From Phaeosaccion multiseriatum (taxonomy: Eukaryota; Ochrophyta, other classes): DNA of 64,000 nt. Below are positions 41,240 through 52,743 of the stretch, one piece after another. The notes beneath the pieces are model-generated. The model was not told where the DNA came from. It saw nothing but the letters and a program-made list of their open reading frames with translations, and searched no databases. The stretch lies in contig OZ218956.1 in assembly GCA_965112735.1 (NCBI GenBank), forward strand, positions 744,001 through 808,000. Reading direction: 5' to 3'. The position numbers were made by a program, and so were the translations under genes. The first letter of the stretch is position 1. Each line of letters starts with the position of its first letter.

Positions 41240-44200
41240 CTACTTGTTGGCCGCGTGTCGATGTCCCTTGAGAGCCGCCAGTCGCTGTTTGAGGGCGTTG
41301 GTGTCCGTGGAGGCCGCTGCTCCGGAGGGGAGGACCCCGACAGCGCGCCTGTCGACGACGTTGGTCTTAAAGGCCAGCGGCTCCACGGGGCTAGGCTTTC
41401 CTTGAGCCGCCTGCGCCAGTCTCTCCTTGATGCTCTGCACCGTCTTGACAGATTGGTTGGGCCGCTCATTCTCACAGCCGGCCCGGGGGGGGGCCTTTGC
41501 CAAATCCTCAGCCGCTTTTCTGTCTCTTTGCTCCATTTCAGTGACAATGAAAGTCTGAAAAGCAGGACTGAGATGCTCCAGATACGGAGCGAGGACAAAG
41601 CCTGGGGGCAGGGTCTGGAGGTAAGCATGTAGCGCCGGCATGTCTTTGGCCTTGACGAGTCGCGCGAGCTCCTCCTCCCAATTCTCCAAAAACATGCCCT
41701 GCTGAACAGCAGGCTCTGGCAAGGCGGGCCTCCGCAGAACGCAAGTCATTGGTAGGGCCGCCGCATCTAGACTTGCTTGCACCCTCTCGGGCGGAACGGT
41801 GTCTTGTACTTTCTGCCACACTCTACCAACGCAGTTTGTGATTCGACCTTGCAGCCCGCCGTCGCTTCCAGCAGCCGCGGTAGCAGCAGCAGACGCTACA
41901 TACTCATAGTACGTGTTCAGAGCCCTGACTAGCTCCACAAGCTGCGGCTGCTGTTGACCGTCCGCCATGTCCCTAGCCGGCGACCGCCACAAAGGGCGCT
42001 CCGAGACGCGAGCCAACAGCTTGAGGTAAATTTTGAGCGTCTGTGAAACACGTACACACACACACACAACCACACACAAGTGAGCGGAAACAATGACTCA
42101 GCGCAGAGCAAAAGGACAATAGACGATACCTTGGTATCCCGGTGGGTACTTCCCAATAGGCGGATGAGGGCGCCCTGCCCCACTGCTGCAGGCACGCAGT
42201 CTATGGTGGAGACGGCCAACTTGTTGAGGGCCTTAGTGATTTGCGGTAGAACCTCCTGATACCCCTCGAATGTCGTACGATTCTCGTGCACAAGCCGATC
42301 ATCCGTGAGCTTCCCGCAGACCGCCTGTAAGAGACGAAGCACACTCTCCACATCCATGCCCACCGCAACTTGGCGAACAACCACCATCAATGTCGCCAGC
42401 GCCTTGGTGATGAGACACAGGTCCATGCCCCCAGCCACATCCATTGCGTCTTTGGGGGATGAGCACACAAAGGCAAAGTCCACACAGTCTGAGAGGGTGC
42501 CCACAAGGGAGGGTGCTTGACTTGCCCGCAGCTTTCCACTGTCCGCCACACTATACAGCTCCTGAATCTCCTTCGACGCTGCGCTGTAGCAAGGCTCCGT
42601 CGCGTCAATAGGGTGCGGTAGTCGCAGCAAGGTCGCCAAGCTGGTCAGTAGGTCCGCTTCTCCAAAGCCCCCCCCCCCCGCCAAGTCCTCCTCCTTGAAC
42701 TGAAAGAGGTCTTCCGCGTCCGCGCACGACGCATTCGACACCTGGTCCGAGGCGGTCTCTGACAGGGAGGAAGAGTCCAAACGCAAGTGGTCGAGGTCTG
42801 CACTGTACTCCACGCCTCGCGCCACGGCAGCCACGGGAGCCGCGGGAGGAGGTGCCTTGCTTGGTTCAAACGCAATCGTCGGGAGAGGTGCAACAGTTGC
42901 CCCGCCAGTAGCGGGTTCGGCGCTCTTTGGCTTTCGCTCTCTGCCCAAGGCCTTGAGTCGCTCGTCAATCAGCGCCTTGGCCTTGTCCGGTAAAGGGCCA
43001 AGCATCTTGTAGAGCTTGCCGCTGTTGTTGTCCACCTGGGCGTAAAGAGCCTGAATGGAGCACAGCGCAGCGTTGCGCACGTCTGCCTCCCTGGCATCCA
43101 CCTGCTTGGAGAGCTCGCGAATACCCTTCTTGCTCACAACGCCGGCCCCACTCTGGCCGACGACTCGTGCCACCTGTATTCCATACATGAATGTCAGGTA
43201 CCAAAGGGGATAACATCACACAAATGACCTTTCACTCACCTCCTCGAGGCACGCCGTCTTGGTCCTGCTATTCTTGGAGCTGACGGCGACCAGCAGCATC
43301 GCCACGTACTTTTGCGTAGAGTACAGCCGACTGGCGAGGACCATGACCCTCCGAAATGCCACTCGAAACCGCTCCTTCCCCTGGCCGCTCTTCTCCAGGA
43401 CCGTGGGTAATAGCACGTCTGCCTCGTAGTCCGTCAGCGAGTAGCCCGTCTCGAGCAGCTGCGTTGGGGTTTGGTGGGGATTTTCGCACACGACAATACA
43501 AAAGAGTAGGTTGGAGATGTGCAGCCAAACGAGAGAGAAAAAACAAAACAAAAACTTCCAATGCCGTCCGCACGTACCATCTGTAGCGTCGCCTCGATGA
43601 CGGACATCAAGCGCTGCTGAGCTTGCACGTTTTCTTTCTCGCATAGAAAGAGAGAGAACCACTTGAACACTAAGTCCAGATTGTCCACAAAGGCACTGGA
43701 GCACGTGGTGAGGGCGTCTTGTAGAACCTCCAGCCCAGGCATTGCCCCTTCCATGCCGCTCGTCTTTGGCGGGAAAAGCTTCCCCACCACGCTGGCTGAG
43801 CCCAGATAAGGCGTGAATTGAGCCCGCAGCGCCTCCATCTGCCCGGTCCGCGGCTCATCAGACGACACAAACCACCTCTGCCGTTTGTCCTGCTCTTGCC
43901 GCTTCGTCTTGGAGCTGTTCCTCTGCATCGAACTACTGCTACTTCCAGCCTTGGGGGGCAAGGCCTGGGCCACCACCTCCTCCTCTTCAGGTCTTGCGGA
44001 GACTGGTGGGATCTTGGGACCTTTCCGGGCAAGCGTGGCGACCCGCGCGGCCGGTAAATTGGTAGGTGCCGCGTTCGCTGCTGGTACCGCACCTTCCTCC
44101 TCCTCTGCCACTGCTGCTGCTGTGTTCGCCTTGCCAGCGGCGCAGATGCGCTTTATAGCCGGCTCCATCTGCCTCTTGACGGCGGCTGCAAAGTCTCGAC

Positions 44201-47200
44201 TCTCCTCCCTCACCTTGTCTGCGGATACGTGACCGTTCCCCACAAAAAAGGCTAGACATTCCTCTGCCGTCTGGCGAACGGCAGCACTCTTGTCTTGCAT
44301 GCACGCTAGCAGCGGGGACACTTGAGCAGCAGCAGCTTGCTCCACAGCACCACCGCCGCTTGGGTTCCCAAACACAGCAGGAAAATGTCTCAGCTGCCAG
44401 AGGAGAAGGTCGTGCCTGCCCACCACATTAGCAAGAGCTGCCGACAAAAACGGCAGCAAGGCTTCCACCGTGGGTGCGTGAGTGGAGTCCCCTTCTCCAA
44501 CACAAACAATACTGTCCAAAGCGCTGAGTGCCGCGTCTCGCATGGACTTTTTGTTGTCCGCGACGCAGGCCAACAACTGCTCCGCATAGACTCTCCCAAC
44601 CTTCGGTGAAGCCTCCACCCCAACACTTCTCGACACTTGGGCGATGGCTTGCGCTGCCAAGGGCTTCAGGTTGGATTGGGAGTCTTGCAGCCTTGCACGA
44701 AGGGCCTTCAGCACTTCCACAACAGCTTTGTTGGGCTCAATGTAGTGGCCACTTTTCTCGCACGCCTTCACCACTTCTTCTAAGGCAGACTTGCGTCCTT
44801 TCCAAGCCGCCTTTCCACTCACGTTTCCCATCTGCTCTATGCAATCCTTCAAGGACAGGAGAGCGCTCAAGTCGGACCGAGGTAGAGCGGCCCCCCCCCC
44901 CCCCTCACCACCACCAGACTTTGCCGCACCAGAGCCTCCACCTCGCGACGACCGAACTGGCTTGAACGAGGACGAATCGAATCCAACCCTCCCGAATTCT
45001 ACGTCCAGCTGAGTCTTGAGAGCGGGCTTAATCGAGTCAGGTAGCATGCCCTTCACCGCCGGTCCGGCCTGGTGAAAGATTTGGCCCAAGAGCCCCACCG
45101 CAGAGGCCCGGATTTTGACATTGCCATCATCCAACTCTTTCACGCCAAACTCCGTCACGCGGGGAATAGAGAGTGCATGACCACCAAACTCAGTAACGCT
45201 CTGCTGAAGCCAAGCAAGTGCCGCTTCGTGCAGGGCCGGAACCTTGCTTCCCGCTGCCCCAGCCATGACCATTTTGGCACACACTGCTGGAGTGGTGGCC
45301 TCTGACGCTGCTGTCAACAGCCCACCTACGCAGTCCTTCAGCTTCCTATCGCCCAGCTTCTCCACCGCCGGACGCAACACAGCCCTTAAGGCTGCTTGGC
45401 TGATCTCGGCTCCCTCCTCCCCAAACGCATCCATACACGTTTTGACGGCCTCAAAGGCAGCCTTCAGCACGTTGAAGTTGGAGTCTTTAAAGCCCTTTGT
45501 ATGATCCTGGAGAACGACAATGAGAGGGGAGAAATACTTTTTAAAGTCCCTTGAGGCCGCCGCTGCCTTCCCCAGACCCTCCAAGGCCTCCCTGCGTTCC
45601 TGCCACTTGGCACTTGTTAGATTGGGAAGCAGAGCGTCGACTCCTTCCATCTCCCGAATGATATCCAGCGCCTCCTCTGAGCTCGGTAGGGCTTCCTCGC
45701 CGCTACTGTCTGAAGGTGTGGTGGTGGTCGACGAGGTATCCTTTGGCCTCCTGGTCCTCAAAGAGCTTGTCGCTTTCGTTGAAACTGAAGGACCCACAGG
45801 CCTTTTTGAAGGTCGCTTTTGAGACGCTGCAGCAGTCCCTTGCGTTGGTGCGACCCCTGAAACTTTCCCCTCCAAGACACCACCACCACCGCCGCCGCCG
45901 CCGCCACCACCACCACCACCACCGCCACCACCACTTGCACTTGCACCACCACCACGCAGTGCTCCCTGGATTCTCGTAAATATCTTCTCCTGCGATGGTC
46001 GAAGTCCTTCCACAAGAGTCCACACTGCTCCTCCTTTCCCCCCTCCCTCCAGCCGCTTTGCGGCACTAATCAAGGCAAGTATCGTGGCCATTGCCGCCGC
46101 ACGAACAGCAGGATCATTGTCTCGTAAAGACGAGAGTACAGCCTCTGTGCACTGGACGTAGGACTCGAGCTGCTGAGGGAACTCCGGGGAAGGGGTCGAC
46201 ACGCATCGTCCCAGCCACTCCATCACAGCGACCCGGGAATGTGCAGCCTTTTTGGCGTCAAGTGCCGCAACAATCTCCGGGACGATCACTTCTAGTGGCA
46301 GCGACGACCTAAAAACAGAGTCCAGATGATCGGCCAAAGGCTTCACGCACTTCTTGTCCTTCAGCTTTGAAATCATCGCCGCAGCAACTCCCTTCGCGTG
46401 GGGCGAGAATCCCTTTCGCAGACCCTCTGCGAGCAAACCCAAGAGCTTGAATGCAGTTAGCGCCACCTGCACATGCGAATGGTCGCCCAGCGCCTTGCAG
46501 GTTTTGACGAGATCGCTGTAGTTGCCCGGCATCAGCTTCGGCACTCCACCGATAATGTCAATGGCCTCCTGCAACCCCCCAACCTTTTCGCTCCACTTGG
46601 CTTCGCTTAATTTGGCGTGAAAGTCCGATTTCGGCAGCCTGGCCAACAAGTTCACCTGCAGTTGTCATTGATACAGTAGTCGGTATGAAGAAAAAGACAA
46701 AACCGAAGGCCTCCTCTCCTCCCCAAGCCCCATCTTACCGGCTCCACGAAATCTCTGGGATCAAACGCAGGTCCTCCCTCTTGGTTAGAGTCAGCCCTCT
46801 CAGACACAGTCATCGTCCCCGCAGTACCGGTCTTTGGCCTGCGGTGATGGGCGCAAGCAAGGGGTGGTGAGGTATACACTAAACCTCGGCGCCCCCAAAG
46901 GCCTGCTCCTACTTTCGGCGTACCTGTCCTTTCGAAGATAGACCGTGGGCGTCATCCTGCCAGTAGGCGTTTCGAGGGCCATCTTCTCGGCAATGGTAGT
47001 CTGCGTCGCCTTCTTTAGCCCCTCCAGCGCTGGCTTGAGTGGCTCTTCCCCCACCCACTTTTTCATATCCACCAGCAGGTCCACGGCAGCGGCCCGCACG
47101 GCCACATTCCTATCCTCGAGTATGGCAGGCATCTCACCAAGCAAGTCCCGCACAGGCATGGCGGGCACACCGAAGGAAGCGAGTGCCTGGCGAAGGCACT

Positions 47201-48185
47201 CGATGCACGCTGGAGGCACCTTGGGCTTGCGGTCCTTCAGCCCGGCTATGAGAGCTACCGTCACGGTTTGCGCTGTATCAACCTGCACATGAGGTTTGGT
47301 TTGTCGGAGGGAGGGTTAGGAGCCATCTTTCGCTCTCAAGTCTCCATCGCCCCCATCCACCCCACCCACCTCCATGAATTTCAGAAGGACACTTTGAGCC
47401 TTGTTTGCTGTTGGCTGTCGGCCGCTGAAGCCCTTGGCAATCACCACAGGAGCCAGGGCCTCTGCATTCTCGCTCGGGGAGGCGCATTTGTCGGCGAAGT
47501 GCAGTGCAGCCTCCAAGCCAGCGTCCAGGCAACTGGCATTGCTGTCTGCCACAAGCCCCTTCATAACCCTCGCTGTTGCATTGTGTTGGGAATGTTGACA
47601 AGCACAACACCAAAGGCCGGGCACGAAGTGTCAGCAGCACGCAAAACGGAGGACTGCGTCCCCCAAAAAGGCTTACCATACGTGTCGAATACAGAATCAC
47701 TAGCCTGGCTGCCCTCGAAAAGGCGAGCTAGCTCCTCGTAGGCCGGCTTACGAATCTTCCAGTTCTGCACAGACACGCATTCACAGGTTACACAACGAAA
47801 TCGAGGCGTAGGTCGCGAACAGCGCCACCCATACCTTGTCGGTGACGCGATCCGCCAAGGGACCTTCCGCAGCAGCGTCCGGGCCCGGATCGGGGCCTGG
47901 GGGCGAAAGCGCTCCAGAATCCGTGCTCGGACGAACAGAGGGAGCAGCCGCAGGAATGTGAGATGGCGGAGCAGCAGGCGGAGGCTCTGATCTCACGGGC
48001 TTGGGTAGGGAGGGCAGAGGCTCGCCCGCTCCGGCTTCCAGCTGCTCCTGACCCCCCTCCCCATCCTCGTCAAAGCGAATGGAGGAGCTAAATTGCTTCA
48101 AGTCCTCCACTGAGAACGCCTCCGATGCAGAAATACATTCCTTGCAGCGGCATGCGGCGTTCCGGGAACAGGCGGTGTCGCCCAT
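41240..48185 (-). CDS. XMAP215/Dis1 family TOG-domain microtubule polymerase
   Basis: Processive microtubule polymerase of centrosomes, spindle and cortical arrays. Nine exons join in phase: 48185-47835, 47764-47677, 47572-47370, 47282-46924, 46838-46739, 46655-43578, 43458-43240, 43173-42130 and 42040-41240, giving 2080 aa. TOG/HEAT arrays are visible from their repeated opening, for example RVTDKNWKIRKPAYEELARL (TOG1), AKWSEKVGGLQEAIDII (TOG2), AKWQERREALEGLGKA (TOG3) and AWKGRKSALEEVVKAC (TOG4). A further array (KGIRELSKQVDAREADVRNA) lies near the C-terminal third, and a helical C-terminus follows. A polyglycine tract (near 45890-45950) lies in a linker. The N-terminus has a roughly 110-residue acidic and Pro-rich extension ahead of TOG1, which is unusual. 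The usual length is about 2000 aa. Confidence 0.9.
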
Positions 48186-48429
48186 GCTAGTTGTGGGGAA
48201 GTCAAAAAAAAAAAAAAAAAAATCAAACTGTCGCCATGCAGGTGTATGGGCTACGCCCCAGCCGTTACACTTAGCATTTACGCTGCTGTTGTGTTGCTAG
48301 TGTTGCTGCTGTGCTGTTGCTGCTGCACTTTCTCTGGGGGGCAGGCTTGTCTATTTCTCCCTTGTTTTTTTTACAAGACAAGGTACTTCACCTTTGGAGA
48401 GAGATACGTGGGCACAGGTGGCGGCCGTG

Positions 48430-48944
48430 ATGGCTCAGCCAACTGAGGTCGAGTATAGGAAGCTAACATCAAAGCCGCTTGTGAAGGTGTGTTATAGTGA
48501 GAACGGGGTGGGGGGTGGAGCGAATGGCCTCACTCACTGAGAGGGAGAAGGAAGGAAGGGGGGGCGTGCGAAGTGGCCTCACTCACGGGGTGTCTTGCCT
48601 CCTCGTTCCCACAGAGTTCCGACATGGCAGCGGACGCAGTGAATGAGGCCTTAGAAATCGTCACAATGTCGGTGGACAAGTTTAGCTCGGCAAAGAACTA
48701 TGAGGTGCGTACGATTAGCAGGAGGGGGGTTGTGGGGAGCTCTGGGGAAGACACTCACCTCTGCACGTTTGCGAAACTTCGGCAGGCAATGGCGGCTATG
48801 ATTAAAAACTCCATGGACAAGAAGTTTGGCAACTCATGGCACTGCGCTATTGGCGAAGGATTCGGCTTTGAGATTACGTATCAGCGGTATTGCATGATAT
48901 ACGTCTTCTACGGACATATCGGTGTGCTTTGTTTCAAGTGCTAA
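48430..48944 (+). CDS. DYNLL: Dynein light chain, LC8 type
   Basis: Dimeric hub and light chain of cytoplasmic or axonemal dynein. Three exons (48430-48486, 48615-48704, 48786-48944) give 101 aa. The LC8 fold signatures are present: SSDMAADAVNEALEIV (helix 1), KNSMDKKFGNSWHCAIGEGF (family [21 protein letters not shown]) and the C-terminal strands MIYVFYGHIGVLCFK. Relative to canonical LC8 (89 aa) the N-terminus is about 12 residues longer, as in axonemal LC6-type paralogues, so an outer-arm dynein role is as likely as cytoplasmic. Divergent from the TOG gene with about 240 bp between starts. Confidence 0.9.
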
Positions 48945-49280
48945 CAGAGGGAGAAGGGATCGGCGATGGGCTTCCCCCGTGCCTCCGTTGAAGTGGCAGT
49001 AGCGGCAGCAGCTTCTCGAGAGCACGCTACCGGGTCCGCGAGTAGCATTACCTTGGGCGACAATCGCCAATCGTACCTGGCTGGCTACGTGGGCGTTGCG
49101 CACGGCGCGACTCGTGATTGGTAGGTACATTGTTAATATGAGATACTGAGGTTCCCACTACTGCTACACCCCCTCCCTCGGCTGCGAGCAGAGCGATGGT
49201 AGCAGAAGCGTTGAGAGGCGCCGGTACGTCAAGCCTCACTTCTTGAGGCAAATACTCCAAATGCACAACTGCGAGACACC
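48945..49280. other. Intergenic, between convergent LC8 and Nnf1-like genes
   Basis: About 335 bp. No gene, repeat or conserved motif is recognised. Confidence 0.45.
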
Positions 49281-50195
49281 TCACTGCCCATTGCCTTCTC
49301 CGAGAGTGTTGAGGTCAGCGTGCCATCTGCTAACATCGTCCCAGGCAGTCCTCACTTGCGCCTTGTGGGCGGCAGTGGAGGCCTGGAGCGCACCGTTTCT
49401 GTCTTCCACCGCCTGGCGCTCGTACACGAGGCGCCTGCGTTCGTGATCTTTGTGGGCCAGTGAGATGGCCCGAAGTTGGTGCTCAGGAGGCAAGGTCGTT
49501 GCTCGGACAGCATCCTGCGACCTGGTGGAGGGAGAGCTGCAGACGTTAGTTTGGGAGACCTTTCGTATGGAGAAGAGAAAGGCGACCAGCCCGCGGAGCT
49601 TGACTGCCCTCCGCTCCCCTCTTGGTGCAGCCATTCAGGCTAAACATTCCCCCCAAAAAGGAGCAGTCGGAACCAGAGAAGACGCTTCCACCTCCCGGGG
49701 ATTCAAGATGCAAATAGGACTCCTTCCTTTCCGCAAGGCCAGCCCTCCGAGCTGGTTCCTTACTACTCACCCCGCAGCCACAGGTGTTCCATCGTCCTTG
49801 AGCGATTGGCGGACGCGCTCAATCTCCAACAGCTTTGAGTTGAGACATTTCTCCGCGCAAACCCTGCTGAATTCCTCGCCCGCATGTTCCTTTATCACCT
49901 CAATCATTTGCGAGCCAAAATCTTCCAGTTCAGTCTCCTCCGGAGGGCAGCCAATGAAATCTGTGTAGTCGGAGAAAAACTCACGAATGTATTCTCCAGT
50001 AAAATTTTGCAGGGCTCTACTTAGCAATTGGTCGTGAGCCTGGCCGATGGGAGCGGGGCACGGAAGGTAGCAGCAGAGCGGATTGATAAAAAGGCGGAGG
50101 TGGCGTTCACCATGTTCAGAAATAGGGGAGAGCGAGACTCAGCCTACCTTCTTTATGTGACGCATCAGCTCTGCCGGTCGCTCATCGCTCTCCAT
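49281..50195 (-). CDS. Nnf1/PMF1-like kinetochore protein candidate
   Basis: A small helical protein. Three exons join in phase (50195-50148, 50039-49771, 49521-49281), giving 185 aa starting MESDERPAELMRHI. The first two thirds resemble the Nnf1/PMF1 subunit of the MIND/Mis12 kinetochore complex in layout: a helix, a Phe-rich turn (IREFFSDYTDFIGCPPEE), then a long helix with EEFSRVCAEKCLNSKLLEIE, comparable to the family's EF..I..E......LN.LD. The C-terminal third is coiled coil (LAHKDHERRRLVYERQAVED). Similarity is weak and recognised by pattern only. An unrelated small coiled-coil protein is the alternative. The genuine splice structure gives good confidence that it is a gene. Confidence 0.45.
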
Positions 50196-50604
50196 TTCGT
50201 GCCCGTCCCGTCCCCGCACTGGAATGGTCTCAAAAGGGGAGCGTTATTGAGAAAAGGGAAGGGGAGGGCCAGATTGAGGTAGACTTGATAAAGAACCTTT
50301 CTCTAGGAAAACCAGTAGCAGCCGCAGCAACAGGAAGCAGTAGCAGAGGATAGCCGGTTAACGAAAATTGTTGGGGGGTTTATTGTTGTTTGGGGGGAAG
50401 GATAATAAAGGGAAGAGAGATGCCAGAGGAAGAAGAAAAAAAAAGTGGTGGAAGCAAGCACGTTGGTGCTCCGCGTTATTTTCAAACCGCCAAACCTCCC
50501 CTCCCTTCCCTTCCCCTCTCGGATTCACCTCGGCCTCTGGGGAGGTTCAGAGGAGAACAGGGGGCGGGAAAGGGGGAAGGAGTGTGTGAGACCTGGGATT
50601 AAAC
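50196..50604. promoter_or_regulatory. Divergent promoter region, Nnf1-like and WRAP73 genes
   Basis: About 410 bp, G/A-rich on the + strand near 50398-50450, followed by C/T-rich sequence around 50490-50530. No other gene is seen. Confidence 0.4.
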
Positions 50605-52002
50605 ATGTCGAACCTTTCTATTTCTGAAGTCTACCGGCAGAGCGGAGGACTGGTGCAGTGGAGTCCGGACTGCAGGCACCTGGCCTGCTCCCTCGGTGCC
50701 CGTCTTGTCGTACGGGATGCAAATACCTTTCAGGTGGCCGGAGACGGGCCGAAGGCTTGCCAGGACAAGATCGAGGCCATTGAGTGGGCGGCGGACTCTG
50801 ACTTGATCCTCTGCGCATCGTACAAGTCCTCCATCGTCGAAGTATTCTCTCTGTCCCAGCCGGATTGGCGCTGCCGTATTCGAGAAGGCGTGGCAGGGTT
50901 AGTGAAGGCAACTTTCGCGCCGGATGCCCGGCATCTGTTGACGTTCTCCGACTTTTCGCTGCACTTGAATGTCTGGTCCCTCATCACAAAGGAGGCGTTT
51001 TATGTGAAGCAGCCAAAAGCACCTCCCGGCTCAGTGTGTTTTAGTCCCAATGGAGACTACATGGCGATTGCAAGTCGGCTGGACTGCAAGGACCGGGTCG
51101 CTATTTATGATTGCTCGCAAGAGTGGGCTTGCATCAACGAGTTTCCGGTGGACACGCTGGATTTGACTGGTATAACCTGGTCACCCGATGGCGACTCCAT
51201 CTGCGTGCAAGATACGTCCCTGGAGTACGTTGCCCTGTTCTACGCCGTGGACGGCAGCCTTTTGTCCCGTTTTCAGCCTTACAACAACGCCTTGGGAATC
51301 AAGGCCTCTTCGTGGTCACCGGACGGCGCGTTTCTCGCCATTGGGAGCTACGATGAGAGCCTTCGGCTTCTGGCCTGTCTGGATTGGAAGTCCGTTGCTG
51401 AGCTGCGCCACGTCCATCCCAAGCAGCAGAATCGAAGCTGCTCTCCTCCGTCGATTTACTCCGAGTGTTTAGAAAAGCCACAGGATCCAGAGGAGGCAAT
51501 CGGGGCCTTGAGAGCGGGCGCAACCCTAAAGTGCTTTGGGGAGCGCGACCCAATGGCTTCTTCGTTGGAGGAGGACGTGTACTTTTCCTCTCATGACCTA
51601 CCGGCAGTCTTGCCCAACGAGCGGCCGGACATGCTCAAGTCTAGTCCACGCCTAGGTGTAGGGGTGATAGCCTGGAGCCACGATGGCCGCTACATCGCCT
51701 CGCGCAATGATAACATGGCTGGCACGCTGTGGATATGGGACGCCAGGGTCATGGGCTTGGCTGCAATTGTCCAATTCAGGGACAGCGTTCGGTCATTTAA
51801 ATGGTCCAGCACTAGCACCACGCTGGCAGTTTCCACGGGCAACTCGCGCATTTACTTTTGGAACCCTCGGGGCATGTCGTGGGCGGCCGTTGCAGCAGAC
51901 TTTCAAGTGCTCGGGCTTCGGTGGAGAGCGGACGGCGATGCGCTTTTACTGCTCAGCAAAGACAGAATGTGCCGAGTCTCATTCTCCGCCGGGAATGACT
52001 AA
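50605..52002 (+). CDS. WRAP73: WRAP73 (WDR8), centriolar-satellite WD-repeat protein
   Basis: Seven-bladed WD protein that with SSX2IP/Msd1 anchors microtubule minus ends at centrosomes and supports ciliogenesis. A single exon of 465 aa. It follows the family along its length: SEVYRQSGGLVQWSPDCRHL, RLVVRDANTFQV, DKIEAIEWAADSDLILCASY, SQPDWRCRIREGVAGLV, DLTGITWSPDGDSICVQDT, LGIKASSWSPDGAFLAIGSY and IASRNDNMAGTLWIWDARVM. The length matches animal and fungal orthologues (about 460 aa). One of the clearest calls in the window and a marker of a centriole- or spindle-pole-body-bearing lineage. Confidence 0.95.
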   Translation: MSNLSISEVYRQSGGLVQWSPDCRHLACSLGARLVVRDANTFQVAGDGPKACQDKIEAIEWAADSDLILCASYKSSIVEVFSLSQPDWRCRIREGVAGLVKATFAPDARHLLTFSDFSLHLNVWSLITKEAFYVKQPKAPPGSVCFSPNGDYMAIASRLDCKDRVAIYDCSQEWACINEFPVDTLDLTGITWSPDGDSICVQDTSLEYVALFYAVDGSLLSRFQPYNNALGIKASSWSPDGAFLAIGSYDESLRLLACLDWKSVAELRHVHPKQQNRSCSPPSIYSECLEKPQDPEEAIGALRAGATLKCFGERDPMASSLEEDVYFSSHDLPAVLPNERPDMLKSSPRLGVGVIAWSHDGRYIASRNDNMAGTLWIWDARVMGLAAIVQFRDSVRSFKWSSTSTTLAVSTGNSRIYFWNPRGMSWAAVAADFQVLGLRWRADGDALLLLSKDRMCRVSFSAGND

Positions 52003-52700
52003 AGTGGCAATTTCTTCCTCCTGTGAATATTTTAGGCATGTACTTAACTGATCTTTTCTTCGAGAGGACTCTCTGCTTAGCCCTGAGCTTGCGCGAGAGC
52101 GAGAGATTTTCTCCCTGTCCCTGTGGGGCCAAAGGTGTGTGAGTCGAGTGACTGCTGTTGAGTGAGTGAGTGAGTGGGCGACAGAAAACTGAAAGGGTTA
52201 AGTGAGTGAATGAGTGAGTGAGTGATCAAGAGGGTGGCGGGGGGGGAGCGATGTAGGCAATAGGCTGGTCTGGCGCCGAAGGACGGACGTCTGCGCAGCA
52301 ATGCGGCCCGAACAAGATTTTGACCCCATGCCTCCTCCAACGCCATTTCAAAAATGCTCACCTGTTTAGAATGAACTCTCTCCCTCAATCGCCACAGAAA
52401 AACTGAAAATGAAACCTCCATCGTGACCACGTGTGGATAGACCTCCATAAAGCAGTGTTGCGAAATCAGGAAAAAAGAAGAGATCATTGTGCTACGACAT
52501 GTGTCCAGCGATGCTGATAGTGTGATGTGATTCGATCATGTTTTCGTATCGATTCGTAGCGTATGTAGTGAGTGAAGATGGGATGCTTGGCTAGTCCCCA
52601 GACATGATGTTATCCATGATCTGCATTCCTGCGTAGTTTTTTCATTACCCGCGCCCTCGCCCAGTGGTATGATGTGATCCGACCATACTATTCACTGTTA
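52003..52700. other. Intergenic region downstream of WRAP73
   Basis: About 700 bp with GAGTGAGTGAGT tracts (52160-52225) and two similar TGATGTGATYCGAYCAT words (52523 and 52672). No gene is recognised. Confidence 0.45.
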
Positions 52701-52743
52701 ACACAACTCTGGTGGTGTTTTTGGGCCCCAGACCACCCACGTG